NCBI RefSeq assembly: GCF_017068395.1
Contig: NZ_CP070619.1
Span: forward strand, 2,108,001-2,172,000
Direction: 5' to 3'
DNA length: 64,000 nt
From: Rhodococcus pseudokoreensis
GTDB lineage: Bacteria; Actinomycetota; Actinomycetes; Mycobacteriales; Mycobacteriaceae
Shown: positions 18,045 through 25,771 of the stretch, in pieces
How positions within the stretch are numbered: the first letter of the stretch is position 1
Layout of the letters: every line of letters begins with the position of its first letter
Program-made: the position numbers and the translations under genes
Notes under the pieces: model-generated
Databases searched by the model: none
Seen by the model: only the letters and a program-made list of their open reading frames with translations
What the model was told of the DNA's origin: nothing

Positions 18045-19205
18045 ATGGCGGCGAGAAAAGCAGGCCCCCTGGCGGGTGTGCGGGTGCTCGAGCTCGGCGG
18101 TATCGGGCCGGGGCCGTTCGCGTCGATGATGCTCGCAGACATGGGTGCCACGGTGATCCGGATCGTTCGTGGTGCGGGATGGAGCAGCCGGAACCCGATC
18201 CTCAACCGCGGGCGGGTCACCGTCGAGGTCGACCTGAAGGACCCTTCGGGTGTCGCCGCGGTGCGCCGGCTCGCCGAGCACAGCGACGTCGTGGTGGAGG
18301 GTTTCCGCCCGGGCGTCGCGGAGCGACTCGGGCTCGGGCCCAAGGAGCTTCACGACATCAACCCGAAATTGGTCTACGGCCGGATGACCGGCTGGGGTCA
18401 GGACGGACCCTGGGCGCAGGCGCCGGGGCACGACATCAACTACCTCTCCTTGACCGGTGCACTGCACGCCATCGGGCCCAAGGGTGGGGATCCGGTGCCG
18501 CCGCTGAACCTGGTCGCCGATTTCGGCGGTGGTGGGATGCTGCTGGCCTACGGGATCGCGTGCGCCTTGGTCAGTGCGGCCGCGACCGGCTCCGGCCAGG
18601 TGGTGGACGCCGCGATGGTGGACGGTGCGTCACTGCTGATGGCGATGGCATACGGTCATTACGCGGACGGGTCCATGGTCGACGAGCGTGGCTCGAACAT
18701 GCTCGACGGGGCGGCGCCGTTCTATCGCACCTACCGTTGTGCCGACGACCGGCACATGGCGGTCGGGTGTGTGGAGGACCAGTTCTACCGGGAATTCCTG
18801 CAGATCCTGGGGCTCGACGGTGACGAGTTGTTCGCCGATCAGTTCGACCGGGACGCCTGGCCGCAGCAGAGCGAGCGGATCGCTGGACTGTTCGCGAGCA
18901 GACCTCGCACGGAATGGGAGGCGGTCTTCGCCGACACCGAGGCCTGCACCACGCCGGTTCTGGCGATGAGGGAGGCCGCCGCGCATCCGCATGTCTCGGC
19001 GCGACGGACCTTCGCAGCACTCGACGGCATCGTGCAGCCGATGCCGGCGCCTCGATTCGACGCGACGCCGCCCGGCGTTCCGGAGCCGCCGACGGCGGAC
19101 CCGAGCTCGGTCGCGGAGGCGTTGCGGATGTTCGGAATTTCGCAGGATGGGAGGTCGGATCCGCTCGTGGATAGCGTCCTCACTGCCCCACGGTCTCCCC
19201 GATAG
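18045..19205 (+). CDS. CaiB/BaiF-family CoA-transferase or acyl-CoA racemase
   Basis: A 386-residue class III CoA-transferase family protein. LELGGIGPGPFASMMLADMG is the typical N-terminal signature. The catalytic Asp lies in PGHDINYLSLTGAL, and VVEGFRPGV and YGRMTGWGQ are also family-typical. Members either move CoA between acids or epimerise 2-methylacyl-CoA, so this could prepare the (S)-isomer for acyl-CoA dehydrogenases. It starts two bases after the thiolase remnant. Its 3' end overlaps the convergent tandem TetR gene by 26 bp. Confidence 0.88.
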   Translation: MAARKAGPLAGVRVLELGGIGPGPFASMMLADMGATVIRIVRGAGWSSRNPILNRGRVTVEVDLKDPSGVAAVRRLAEHSDVVVEGFRPGVAERLGLGPKELHDINPKLVYGRMTGWGQDGPWAQAPGHDINYLSLTGALHAIGPKGGDPVPPLNLVADFGGGGMLLAYGIACALVSAAATGSGQVVDAAMVDGASLLMAMAYGHYADGSMVDERGSNMLDGAAPFYRTYRCADDRHMAVGCVEDQFYREFLQILGLDGDELFADQFDRDAWPQQSERIAGLFASRPRTEWEAVFADTEACTTPVLAMREAAAHPHVSARRTFAALDGIVQPMPAPRFDATPPGVPEPPTADPSSVAEALRMFGISQDGRSDPLVDSVLTAPRSPR

Positions 19206-20439
19206 CCTCGTCGTCGACGGTCGGATACAGCGCGGCGTGGCAGAGTTGGAAGAGTTCGTCGGAGATGCCGGGTCGGGCCGCGAGAGTTTCGGACAGCATC
19301 ACCTCGTTCAACATGCCGGCGATCGCCGATACCATCGCCGCCCCGTCGCTCGGCGACAGGTCGGGTCGGGTGGTGGTCAGGCAGTGCGTCCACTCCTCGA
19401 TGAACACCTGTTGCTTGCGCTGGCGTTCTGCCTGAGCGTCCGGTCCGAGGTGATGCTGCTCCGCGGCCGCGACCACGATGAGATCCGGGATCTCCAGCAT
19501 GACGTCGATGTAGGACCGGAGCAGCCGGTTCATCGCGGAATCCGCGGAATCGGCGCCGGCGAGGGCGGCGTCCATGCCGAGGGTCACGCGCTCACCGGCG
19601 CGATGCAGGGCGGTCGCGAGAATGTCCTCCTTGTTCTTGAAGTGACGGTACGGCGCGGCGGCGGTGACGCCGACGGCCTCGGCGATGTCCACCATGGACA
19701 CCCCGCGGAAGCCTCGCTCACGGAACAGACCGATCGCCGTGTGCAGGATCTGCTCTCGGCGAGACGAGCGTACCCAGCCAATCGTGTGGGCTACCGGACC
19801 TTCGGCCCCGGGCGCGAGCGACACCGAGAGGACGGCCGAGACGAGGCCGGTCGCCAGTTCGACGAGCCGGGCACGCGGAATGTTGCGGTGGCCGACACGC
19901 GCCAGTCCGATCACGCCACCCGCGCTTGCCCGGACGTAGAGTTCGGCGTCGGCGATCCCGAGCTGCGGGTGCACGTCGAGCAGGATCGGTACGAGGCGAT
20001 CGCCGAGTTCGTCCCGTCTGCGGGTGATCTCGGCGCGCCGGTCCGGGTTGAGGTTGCGCACGTGGCGCAGCGCGACGGCGAGTTCGGCTCGGTGTCCAAG
20101 GCAGTACTCGACGACCGGGCCGATCGTCCGGTCCAGTCTCTGCCGCGCGGACAGTTCGGCGGCGTCCGCGAGGGTGGCGTCGACGATGGACACAAGGTCG
20201 TCTAGCACACCCACACCGATGGCGAGGAGGATCGCTTCCTTGCCAGCGAAGTGGCGGTACAGTGCCGGACCGCTGATGCCGATGTCGGCGCCGATGTCGT
20301 CGACGCTGACGCCGGTGTAGCCACGTTGATAGAACAGTCGAGCGGAGCGGGTGAGGATCTCGACCCGGCGCTCGGCCGCGGGCAACCGTTTGCGGCGGCT
20401 GCCTGGCGCACGGCCGGCTTGCCCGTTTCGGGAGTTCAT
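19180..20439 (-). CDS. Tandem-domain TetR regulator (two TetR units in one chain)
   Basis: A 419-residue protein, twice the usual TetR length. The first helix-turn-helix is at about residues 27-73 (SARLFYQRGYTGVSVDDIG, GPALYRHFAGKEAIL). The second is at about 230-276 (AIGLFRERGFRGVSMVDIA, AAPYRHFKNKEDIL). Each is followed by its own helical ligand domain. The architecture recalls Mce3R of mycobacteria, a tandem TetR repressor of lipid genes. A single chain could act as a pseudo-dimer on an asymmetric operator. It is divergent from the enoyl-CoA hydratase gene, with operator site D between them, making it the best candidate reader of the five-site island motif. Confidence 0.88.
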   Translation of the reverse strand: MNSRNGQAGRAPGSRRKRLPAAERRVEILTRSARLFYQRGYTGVSVDDIGADIGISGPALYRHFAGKEAILLAIGVGVLDDLVSIVDATLADAAELSARQRLDRTIGPVVEYCLGHRAELAVALRHVRNLNPDRRAEITRRRDELGDRLVPILLDVHPQLGIADAELYVRASAGGVIGLARVGHRNIPRARLVELATGLVSAVLSVSLAPGAEGPVAHTIGWVRSSRREQILHTAIGLFRERGFRGVSMVDIAEAVGVTAAAPYRHFKNKEDILATALHRAGERVTLGMDAALAGADSADSAMNRLLRSYIDVMLEIPDLIVVAAAEQHHLGPDAQAERQRKQQVFIEEWTHCLTTTRPDLSPSDGAAMVSAIAGMLNEVMLSETLAARPGISDELFQLCHAALYPTVDDEAIGETVGQ

Positions 20440-20531
20440 CGGCGCCTCCGCAGTGGTGAACGACCTTTCATGAATCCGATCGTATAGGACGACACCTTTT
20501 GCAGGGTGTTCGCTAAGTTTTCGCGCAGTCT

Positions 20532-20572
20532 AGTTAACGATCATTGACTCTCGTGATACTGCGTCATACGCT
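20532..20572 (+). promoter_or_regulatory. Promoter with operator site D, before enoyl-CoA hydratase
   Basis: AGTTAACGATCATTGACT (20532-20549) is the consensus copy. TTGACT (20544-20549), then 17 bp, then TACGCT (20567-20572) form a promoter toward the hydratase gene at 20644. The site lies in the divergent gap with the tandem TetR gene and could also serve autoregulation. Confidence 0.7.
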
Positions 20573-20643
20573 CGGGTCGTGCGTCCGAATGGCGCCGGGA
20601 ACCGCCGGAGGGCGTTGCTTCCGATTTCGAAAGGGCAGAATTC

Positions 20644-21426
20644 ATGGACGGGATCCGCTACGCCGTCGAGGACGGTGTCGCCACCATCACGCTCGACCGA
20701 CCGACGGCGAAGAACGCATTCACGCTGGACATGGTCGATATGTGGGCCGAGTACGTGCAGCAGGCGCATCGGGATCCGGCAGTGGGGGCGTTGGTGCTCA
20801 CAGGCGCCGGCGATGCGTTCTGCGCGGGCGGTGATCTGAGCACGATATCGGACATGACCTCCCGGGCGATGGCCGGCAAGGAGGCCCTCGCGAACCGTAT
20901 CCACCGCGTCGCCTTCGCGATGGAGGCGATGGACAAGCCGACCATTGCGGCGGTGAACGGTGTCGCGGTCGGTGCGGGCATGGATATGGCGCTGATGTGC
21001 GACATCCGATTCATGGCCCGCAGCGCACGGATGGGCGAAGGGTACGTCAAGCTCGGCCTCGTCCCCGGTGACGGGGGTGCGTACTACCTACCGCGCATCG
21101 TGGGAACGGCAAAGGCTTTGGAACTTCTGCTCACCGGCGACTTCGTCGACGCGGACGAAGCGTTGCGGATCGGCCTGGTCGCTCGAGTTGTCGACGACGA
21201 GTCGCTGCTGAAGGAGACCCAGACCTTCGCCGCGCGCCTGGCCGCCGGCCCGCCGCTCGCGATCCGGATGATCAAACGCGCCGTGTACCGCAGCCTCGAC
21301 ACCGATCTACGCACCAGCCTGGACCTCATCTCGTCGCATATGGGCCTGGTCGCGACCAGCGAAGACGCACGTGAGGCGATCGCCGCCATGAAAGAGAAGC
21401 GGACCCCCATGTTCACCGGCCGCTAG
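20644..21426 (+). CDS. Enoyl-CoA hydratase/isomerase family protein
   Basis: A 260-residue crotonase-fold protein. The first oxyanion segment is DAFCAGGDLSTI (about 58-70). The second is NGVAVGAGMDMALMCDIRF, followed by a KLGLVPGDGG stretch in which an Asp stands where hydratases often carry a catalytic Glu. This substitution allows isomerase or other crotonase activities, so hydration is not certain. It probably acts on an unsaturated acyl-CoA of the island pathway. The last 14 bp overlap the convergent LysR gene. Confidence 0.87.
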   Translation: MDGIRYAVEDGVATITLDRPTAKNAFTLDMVDMWAEYVQQAHRDPAVGALVLTGAGDAFCAGGDLSTISDMTSRAMAGKEALANRIHRVAFAMEAMDKPTIAAVNGVAVGAGMDMALMCDIRFMARSARMGEGYVKLGLVPGDGGAYYLPRIVGTAKALELLLTGDFVDADEALRIGLVARVVDDESLLKETQTFAARLAAGPPLAIRMIKRAVYRSLDTDLRTSLDLISSHMGLVATSEDAREAIAAMKEKRTPMFTGR

Positions 21427-22306
21427 CACCGCTGCTCGGTACGAGCTCGACGAACGCGCGCGCGGCTGGCGACAGCGGGTCCTCCCGGTAATAGAGGAAG
21501 GCCTTGCGCAGTTCGGGGAGATCCAGCTCGCGCACCTCGGCACCCAGCTCACGCGCGGCATCAGCTTCCGGTTCCGGCAGCAGGGCGGCCCCGAAGCCTG
21601 CCAACAGCAGGTGCTGGATCAGATCGCGGTGGTCGGTTTCGAGCACCGAGGTCGGCAGCGGGAGGCCCTCTCGCGCAAGGTAAGCCACGAAGCGACCCAG
21701 CGCGGCGGACTCGGCAGACAAACCGTTGATGAGGGGATGACGCAGCAGTTCTGCCAAGGAGATTCGAGGTCCGGCGCCGACATCGCCGACGCCTGGCGCA
21801 AATACCGCCATCAGTCGCGCGGTCGGCACCGAGATCGCCGAATGCCGCGGATAGGGCCCGGGGTGGTCGCTGAGCAGCAATTCGGCTTCACCGCGTCGCA
21901 GCGTTTCGAACCCCTCGGTGCCGAAAGCGGCGCCGATGACGCGCAACGTCACCCGGGGATGTCGGGTGTGGAACTGTTCGAGCAGCCGTGACAGTGGATC
22001 GACCGCGTATCCGGAGACCACGGCGATGTCGAGGCGCCCGGAGTCGAGGGACTCGACTGCCTCGACGGCGGCACGCGCGTTGTCGAACGCGCGCAGCGTC
22101 TGACGTGCGGGGCCGACCAGCGCGCGGCCCGCGGGGGTGAGAGTCATGCGGCGGCCCCGCACGAAGAGCACGGTGCCGAGGTCGCGTTCGAGGTCCTTGA
22201 TGGTCTGGGAGACGGACGGCTGACTCAGGTGCAGTCGCCGGGCGGCCTCCGAGAGGCTGCCCGCGTCGGCCACGGTGATGAAGTTCGTGAGATGTCGCCG
22301 ATCCAT
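21413..22306 (-). CDS. LysR-family transcriptional regulator
   Basis: A 297-residue LysR protein. The winged helix-turn-helix occupies residues 1-60 (LTNFITVADAGSLSEAARRL, LSQPSVSQTIKDLERDLG), followed by a periplasmic-binding-like effector domain. It is divergent from the large beta-oxidation operon starting at 22476, the classic LysR layout, so it may activate that operon in response to a pathway intermediate. Operator site E lies in the shared promoter gap, so this operon may answer to two regulators. Confidence 0.9.
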   Translation of the reverse strand: MDRRHLTNFITVADAGSLSEAARRLHLSQPSVSQTIKDLERDLGTVLFVRGRRMTLTPAGRALVGPARQTLRAFDNARAAVEAVESLDSGRLDIAVVSGYAVDPLSRLLEQFHTRHPRVTLRVIGAAFGTEGFETLRRGEAELLLSDHPGPYPRHSAISVPTARLMAVFAPGVGDVGAGPRISLAELLRHPLINGLSAESAALGRFVAYLAREGLPLPTSVLETDHRDLIQHLLLAGFGAALLPEPEADAARELGAEVRELDLPELRKAFLYYREDPLSPAARAFVELVPSSGASGR

Positions 22307-22351
22307 AACCAGAACCTAACACCGCTCAAGGAAGATTGGCACTTTTCTTCT

Positions 22352-22369
22352 AATTAACGATCATTTACA
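22352..22369. promoter_or_regulatory. Catabolic-island operator, site E
   Basis: AATTAACGATCATTTACA, three mismatches to the island consensus but with the core TTAACGATCATT intact. It lies in the divergent gap between LysR (start 22306) and the SDR gene (start 22476). Confidence 0.6.
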
Positions 22370-22475
22370 TTGGATTGAGATCGAGGTCTCTCGGGACGAG
22401 AGCGACTCGACGTCAGGTGGCCGTCTCTCGCCACGCTCTTGCAACACGACCTCGCACACTCGAAAGGATTGGACA

Positions 22476-23399
22476 ATGGGAACTTTGGATGGCCGAGTGG
22501 CAATCGTCACCGGAGGTGGCCGGGGCCTCGGGCGGGAGCACGCGCTGCTCTTCGCCAAGGAGGGTGCGACGGTCGTAGTGAACGATCTCGGCGGAAGCGC
22601 GATCGGCGATGGCTCGGACATCTCGGCCGCACAGTCGGTCGTCGACGAGATCACCGCGGCGGGCGGAAAGGCCGTCGCCAACCGGGACAGCGTGACCGAC
22701 TGGGCGAGCGCCAAGCGGTTGATCGACACGGCCGTCGAGGAGTTCGGCGACCTGCACGTCGTCGTGAACAACGCCGGCATCCTGCGCGACCGCACCCTGG
22801 TCAACATGACCGAGGAAGAGTTCGACACGGTCGTCGACGTACACCTCAAGGGCACCTTCGCGGTCACCCGCCACGCCGCCGCCTACTGGCGTGACCAGGC
22901 CAAGGCCGGCAAGGAAATCGACCGGTCGTTGATCAACACCTCGTCGGGATCGGGCCTGCACGGCAACCCCGGCCAGGTCAACTACGCCTCCGCCAAGGCC
23001 GGCATCGCCGCGATGACCCAGATCGCCGCCAAGGAACTCGAGCGCTACCACGTGCGGTCCAACTGCATCGCGCCGGTGGCCCGCACCCGCCTCACCGAGG
23101 CAACTCCGGGTCTCGGCCAGGTGATGGTCGAGTCCATCGACAAGGACTTCGACGAGTGGCACCCCGCGAACATCTCGCCGCTGGTTGCGCTGCTCGCAGC
23201 AGAGAACTGCGAGTTCACCGGCCACGCGTTCCGCGTGCTCGGTGGCGAGGTGGGCCTGTACCAGGGCTGGACCGTCGTCGACGAGGTCACCAGCGACGCG
23301 CGCTGGACCATCGAGGAACTCGCCGCCGCGACCAAGCACATGCCGTCCAGGCCGTCGAACGCCATCCCCGGCAAGCACGCCGACAAGATGGGCAAGTAG
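22476..23399 (+). CDS. SDR-family 3-hydroxyacyl-CoA dehydrogenase (HSD17B4-like)
   Basis: A 307-residue SDR with TGGGRGLGREHALLFA (from about residue 12), VVVNDLGG, NNAGILRD and YASAKAG with the catalytic Tyr and Lys. The DLGG motif and the ~300-residue length with a C-terminal extension resemble the dehydrogenase part of peroxisomal multifunctional enzyme type 2 and actinobacterial steroid-degradation SDRs, which oxidise (3R)-hydroxyacyl-CoA. It heads a run of nine or so tightly packed genes and overlaps the next start by one base (TAGTG). The ribosome-binding site is GAAAGGA. Confidence 0.88.
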   Translation: MGTLDGRVAIVTGGGRGLGREHALLFAKEGATVVVNDLGGSAIGDGSDISAAQSVVDEITAAGGKAVANRDSVTDWASAKRLIDTAVEEFGDLHVVVNNAGILRDRTLVNMTEEEFDTVVDVHLKGTFAVTRHAAAYWRDQAKAGKEIDRSLINTSSGSGLHGNPGQVNYASAKAGIAAMTQIAAKELERYHVRSNCIAPVARTRLTEATPGLGQVMVESIDKDFDEWHPANISPLVALLAAENCEFTGHAFRVLGGEVGLYQGWTVVDEVTSDARWTIEELAAATKHMPSRPSNAIPGKHADKMGK

Positions 23400-23830
23400 T
23401 GAGCGAGCAGAACGTGCCCATCTTCGACATGCCGGTGGAACGGGGCAAGATCCGCGAGTTCGCCAAGGCGACCATGTCGGACAACCAGGCGTACCAGGGC
23501 GCCAACCCGGTGATCCCACCGACGTTCCTCACAACCGCCGGATTCTTCTGGCAAACAGCCGAATCCAAGGAAGCAGGCGCACACGGCCTCGACCCGAAGC
23601 GCACGCTGCACGCCGAGCAGGAATACATCTTCCACGGCGAGCCGCCCCGTGCCGGTGACGAACTCACCGCACAGGCGCGCATCCTCGACCGTTACACCAA
23701 GGAGGGCCGCCGCGGCGGCACGCTCACCTTCGTCGAGACGGTCGTCGAATTCCGCGACAAGACCGGTCGCCTCGTCGCCGAGCAGCGCTCGACCGGCGTG
23801 CAGACCTCACACGCACCCAAGGAGGCCTGA
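23399..23830 (+). CDS. MaoC-like dehydratase, N-terminal-type hot-dog subunit
   Basis: A 143-residue hot-dog-fold protein of the MaoC dehydratase N-terminal (FAS1-DH-like) type, starting at GTG overlapping the SDR stop. FAKATMSDNQAY, NPVIPPTFL, HAEQEYIFHGEPPRAGDEL and FVETVVEFRDKTGRLVAEQR are family-typical. It lacks the Asp/His hydratase motif, which the next protein carries. As in the heteromeric steroid enzymes ChsH1/ChsH2, the two probably form one enoyl-CoA hydratase, with this subunit shaping the acyl pocket. The heteromer is inferred from adjacency and family. Confidence 0.85.
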   Translation: MSEQNVPIFDMPVERGKIREFAKATMSDNQAYQGANPVIPPTFLTTAGFFWQTAESKEAGAHGLDPKRTLHAEQEYIFHGEPPRAGDELTAQARILDRYTKEGRRGGTLTFVETVVEFRDKTGRLVAEQRSTGVQTSHAPKEA

Positions 23831-23833
23831 GCC

Positions 23834-24289
23834 ATGACGACGACCGAAACTCGTGCCGTCACCGTGGGCGACAAGGCGACCGAACACACCTTCGGCCCGC
23901 TGACCATCACGGACATCGTCCGCTACGCCGGCGCCTCGGGCGACATGAACCCGCTGCACCACGACGAAGCCGCCGCCAAGGCGGCCGGGTTTGCCGGCAT
24001 CTTCTCCATCGGCATGTTCCAGGCCGGCCTGCTCGCCACGTTCGCCGCGAACTGGCTCGGGGCCGAGAACGTGCGACGCTTCACCACCCGCTTCAAGGAA
24101 CAGGTGTGGCCCGGCGACACGCTGACCTGCACCGGCGAGGTCACCGATGTGCATGCGGGCGACGGCGGCAGCACCGTCGAAATCACGCTCACCTGCACCC
24201 GCCAGACCGGCGGCGTGGCCATCGACGGATCCGCCGAATTCTGGCTTCCTGGCCCTGAAACCGCCGAAATCGTAAGGAGTTACACATGA
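23834..24289 (+). CDS. MaoC-family (R)-specific enoyl-CoA hydratase subunit
   Basis: A 151-residue hot-dog protein with the hydratase motif YAGASGDMNPLHHDEAAAK, where Asp and His polarise water, then GMFQAGLLATFAANWLG and VWPGDTLTCTGEVTDV. It is three bases after the partner MaoC-like gene and overlaps the next gene by ATGA. It would hydrate a trans-2-enoyl-CoA to the 3-hydroxyacyl-CoA used by the SDR at the head of the operon. Confidence 0.87.
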   Translation: MTTTETRAVTVGDKATEHTFGPLTITDIVRYAGASGDMNPLHHDEAAAKAAGFAGIFSIGMFQAGLLATFAANWLGAENVRRFTTRFKEQVWPGDTLTCTGEVTDVHAGDGGSTVEITLTCTRQTGGVAIDGSAEFWLPGPETAEIVRSYT

Positions 24290-25767
24290 GGACACCACCG
24301 ATCGGGGTCACCGCGTACGGCGTGTATCTGCCGATCTGGCGCCTGCAGCGCAAGGACATCGGTGCAGCCCTCGGCTCCGGCGGCGGACACGGTTCCCGCT
24401 CGGCGGCCGCCGACGACGAGGACTCCACGTCGATGGGTGTAGAGGCCGGCCGAGCGGCCCTCGGCCGCGCCGGCCGTGCGAGCGGAATCGTATTCGCCAC
24501 CGCAACAGCGGCATACGCCGACAAGTCCAACGCCGCAATCGTGCACGCCGCGCTCGGCCTCGACCGGTCGGTGTCGGCATACGACTTCGTCGGCGCCTCA
24601 CGCTCGGGGGTCGGCGCCATCGTTGCCGCCGCCGACGCCGGCGCCGCAGGTCGCCCGACCCTGGCCGTGCTGTCCGACGTCCGCACCGGCATGCCGAGTT
24701 CGGCGGACGAGCGCGAGGGCGGTGACGGCGCCGCGGCGCTGCTGTTCGGAACCGGCGACGACGTTGTCGCCGCACTGATCGGGCACGGCTCCGCCTCCGC
24801 CGAGTTCCTGGACCGTTGGCGGATTCCGGGCGAGTCCAGCAGCAAGCTGTGGGAAGAACGGTTCGCCGAGGGCGCGTACCTCGAACTCGCGAAGGAAGCC
24901 GTCGACGGCGCACTCAAGGCCGCCGGTTTGACGATGGCCGACATCGACCGGGTCGCAGTGGGGGGTCTCCACCGCCGCGCGGTCAAGGCGTTCGCCAAGT
25001 CGCTCTCGCGTGAGGCGGCCGCACACTCGGTGGATCCGCAGGCTCCGTTCCTGCTGGTCGACGACCTGTCCGACACCATCGGTGCCACCGGCACCGCGCA
25101 GCCGGGCATCCTGCTCGCCACCGCGCTCGACGAGGCGGCGCCGGAGGAGACCATCCTCATTGTGAACCTGGCGGACGGTGCCGATGCGCTCGTGTTCGAG
25201 GCCACCGCCTCGCTGCCGGCATTCCGGGAGAACCGCACGGCGAAATCGGTCTCCGAGCAGGTAACCGGCGGCCGCACCGTCGACTACCAGCGCTACCTGA
25301 CCTGGCGCGGCTACCTCAGGCGGGAAGCGCCGCGGCGACCGGACCCGGACCGTCCCGCGGCCCCACCGTCGGCCCGCAACGCGGACTGGAAGTTCGGGCT
25401 CGCTGCGTCCCGCTGCCGGTCGTGCGGCACCCGGCACATGCCGGCCATCCGGGTGTGCCGTCACTGCCACAGCGTCGATCAGATGGACCGGGAGCGGGTG
25501 GCCGACGAGCGCGGCACCATCGCGACATATCAGGCCGATCTGCTCGCCTACACCCTGAGCCCACCGCTCATCGGGGCTGCGGTCAACTTCGCCGGTGGTG
25601 GCCGACTGATGTGCGAGGTGACCGACGCCGACGCTTCGACCCTGAAGATCGGTGACGAGGTCGAGATGACGTTCCGCCGCCTGTACACCACCGGCGACGG
25701 CGTGCACAACTATTTCTGGAAGGCGCGCCCGGTCGGCCGCGCCACCGACGCCGACAAGGAGGCGTGA
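24286..25767 (+). CDS. HMG-CoA-synthase-like/thiolase-fold protein fused to a Zn-ribbon OB (DUF35) domain
   Basis: A 493-residue two-domain protein. Residues 1 to about 340 look like a thiolase-superfamily fold of the HMG-CoA synthase/KAS III group. Where these enzymes hold the nucleophilic Cys, it has YDFVGASRSGVGAI, with no Cys visible. The C-terminal ~120 residues have a zinc ribbon (CRSCGTRHMPAIRVCRHC) and an OB-like acyl-CoA-binding domain. DUF35 domains partner thiolase-fold lyases in actinobacterial side-chain degradation (Ltp2/ChsH2). With a thiolase encoded next door, it may form a mixed complex. The precise reaction is unknown. Confidence 0.8.
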   Translation: MRTPPIGVTAYGVYLPIWRLQRKDIGAALGSGGGHGSRSAAADDEDSTSMGVEAGRAALGRAGRASGIVFATATAAYADKSNAAIVHAALGLDRSVSAYDFVGASRSGVGAIVAAADAGAAGRPTLAVLSDVRTGMPSSADEREGGDGAAALLFGTGDDVVAALIGHGSASAEFLDRWRIPGESSSKLWEERFAEGAYLELAKEAVDGALKAAGLTMADIDRVAVGGLHRRAVKAFAKSLSREAAAHSVDPQAPFLLVDDLSDTIGATGTAQPGILLATALDEAAPEETILIVNLADGADALVFEATASLPAFRENRTAKSVSEQVTGGRTVDYQRYLTWRGYLRREAPRRPDPDRPAAPPSARNADWKFGLAASRCRSCGTRHMPAIRVCRHCHSVDQMDRERVADERGTIATYQADLLAYTLSPPLIGAAVNFAGGGRLMCEVTDADASTLKIGDEVEMTFRRLYTTGDGVHNYFWKARPVGRATDADKEA

Positions 25768-25771
25768 GCAC

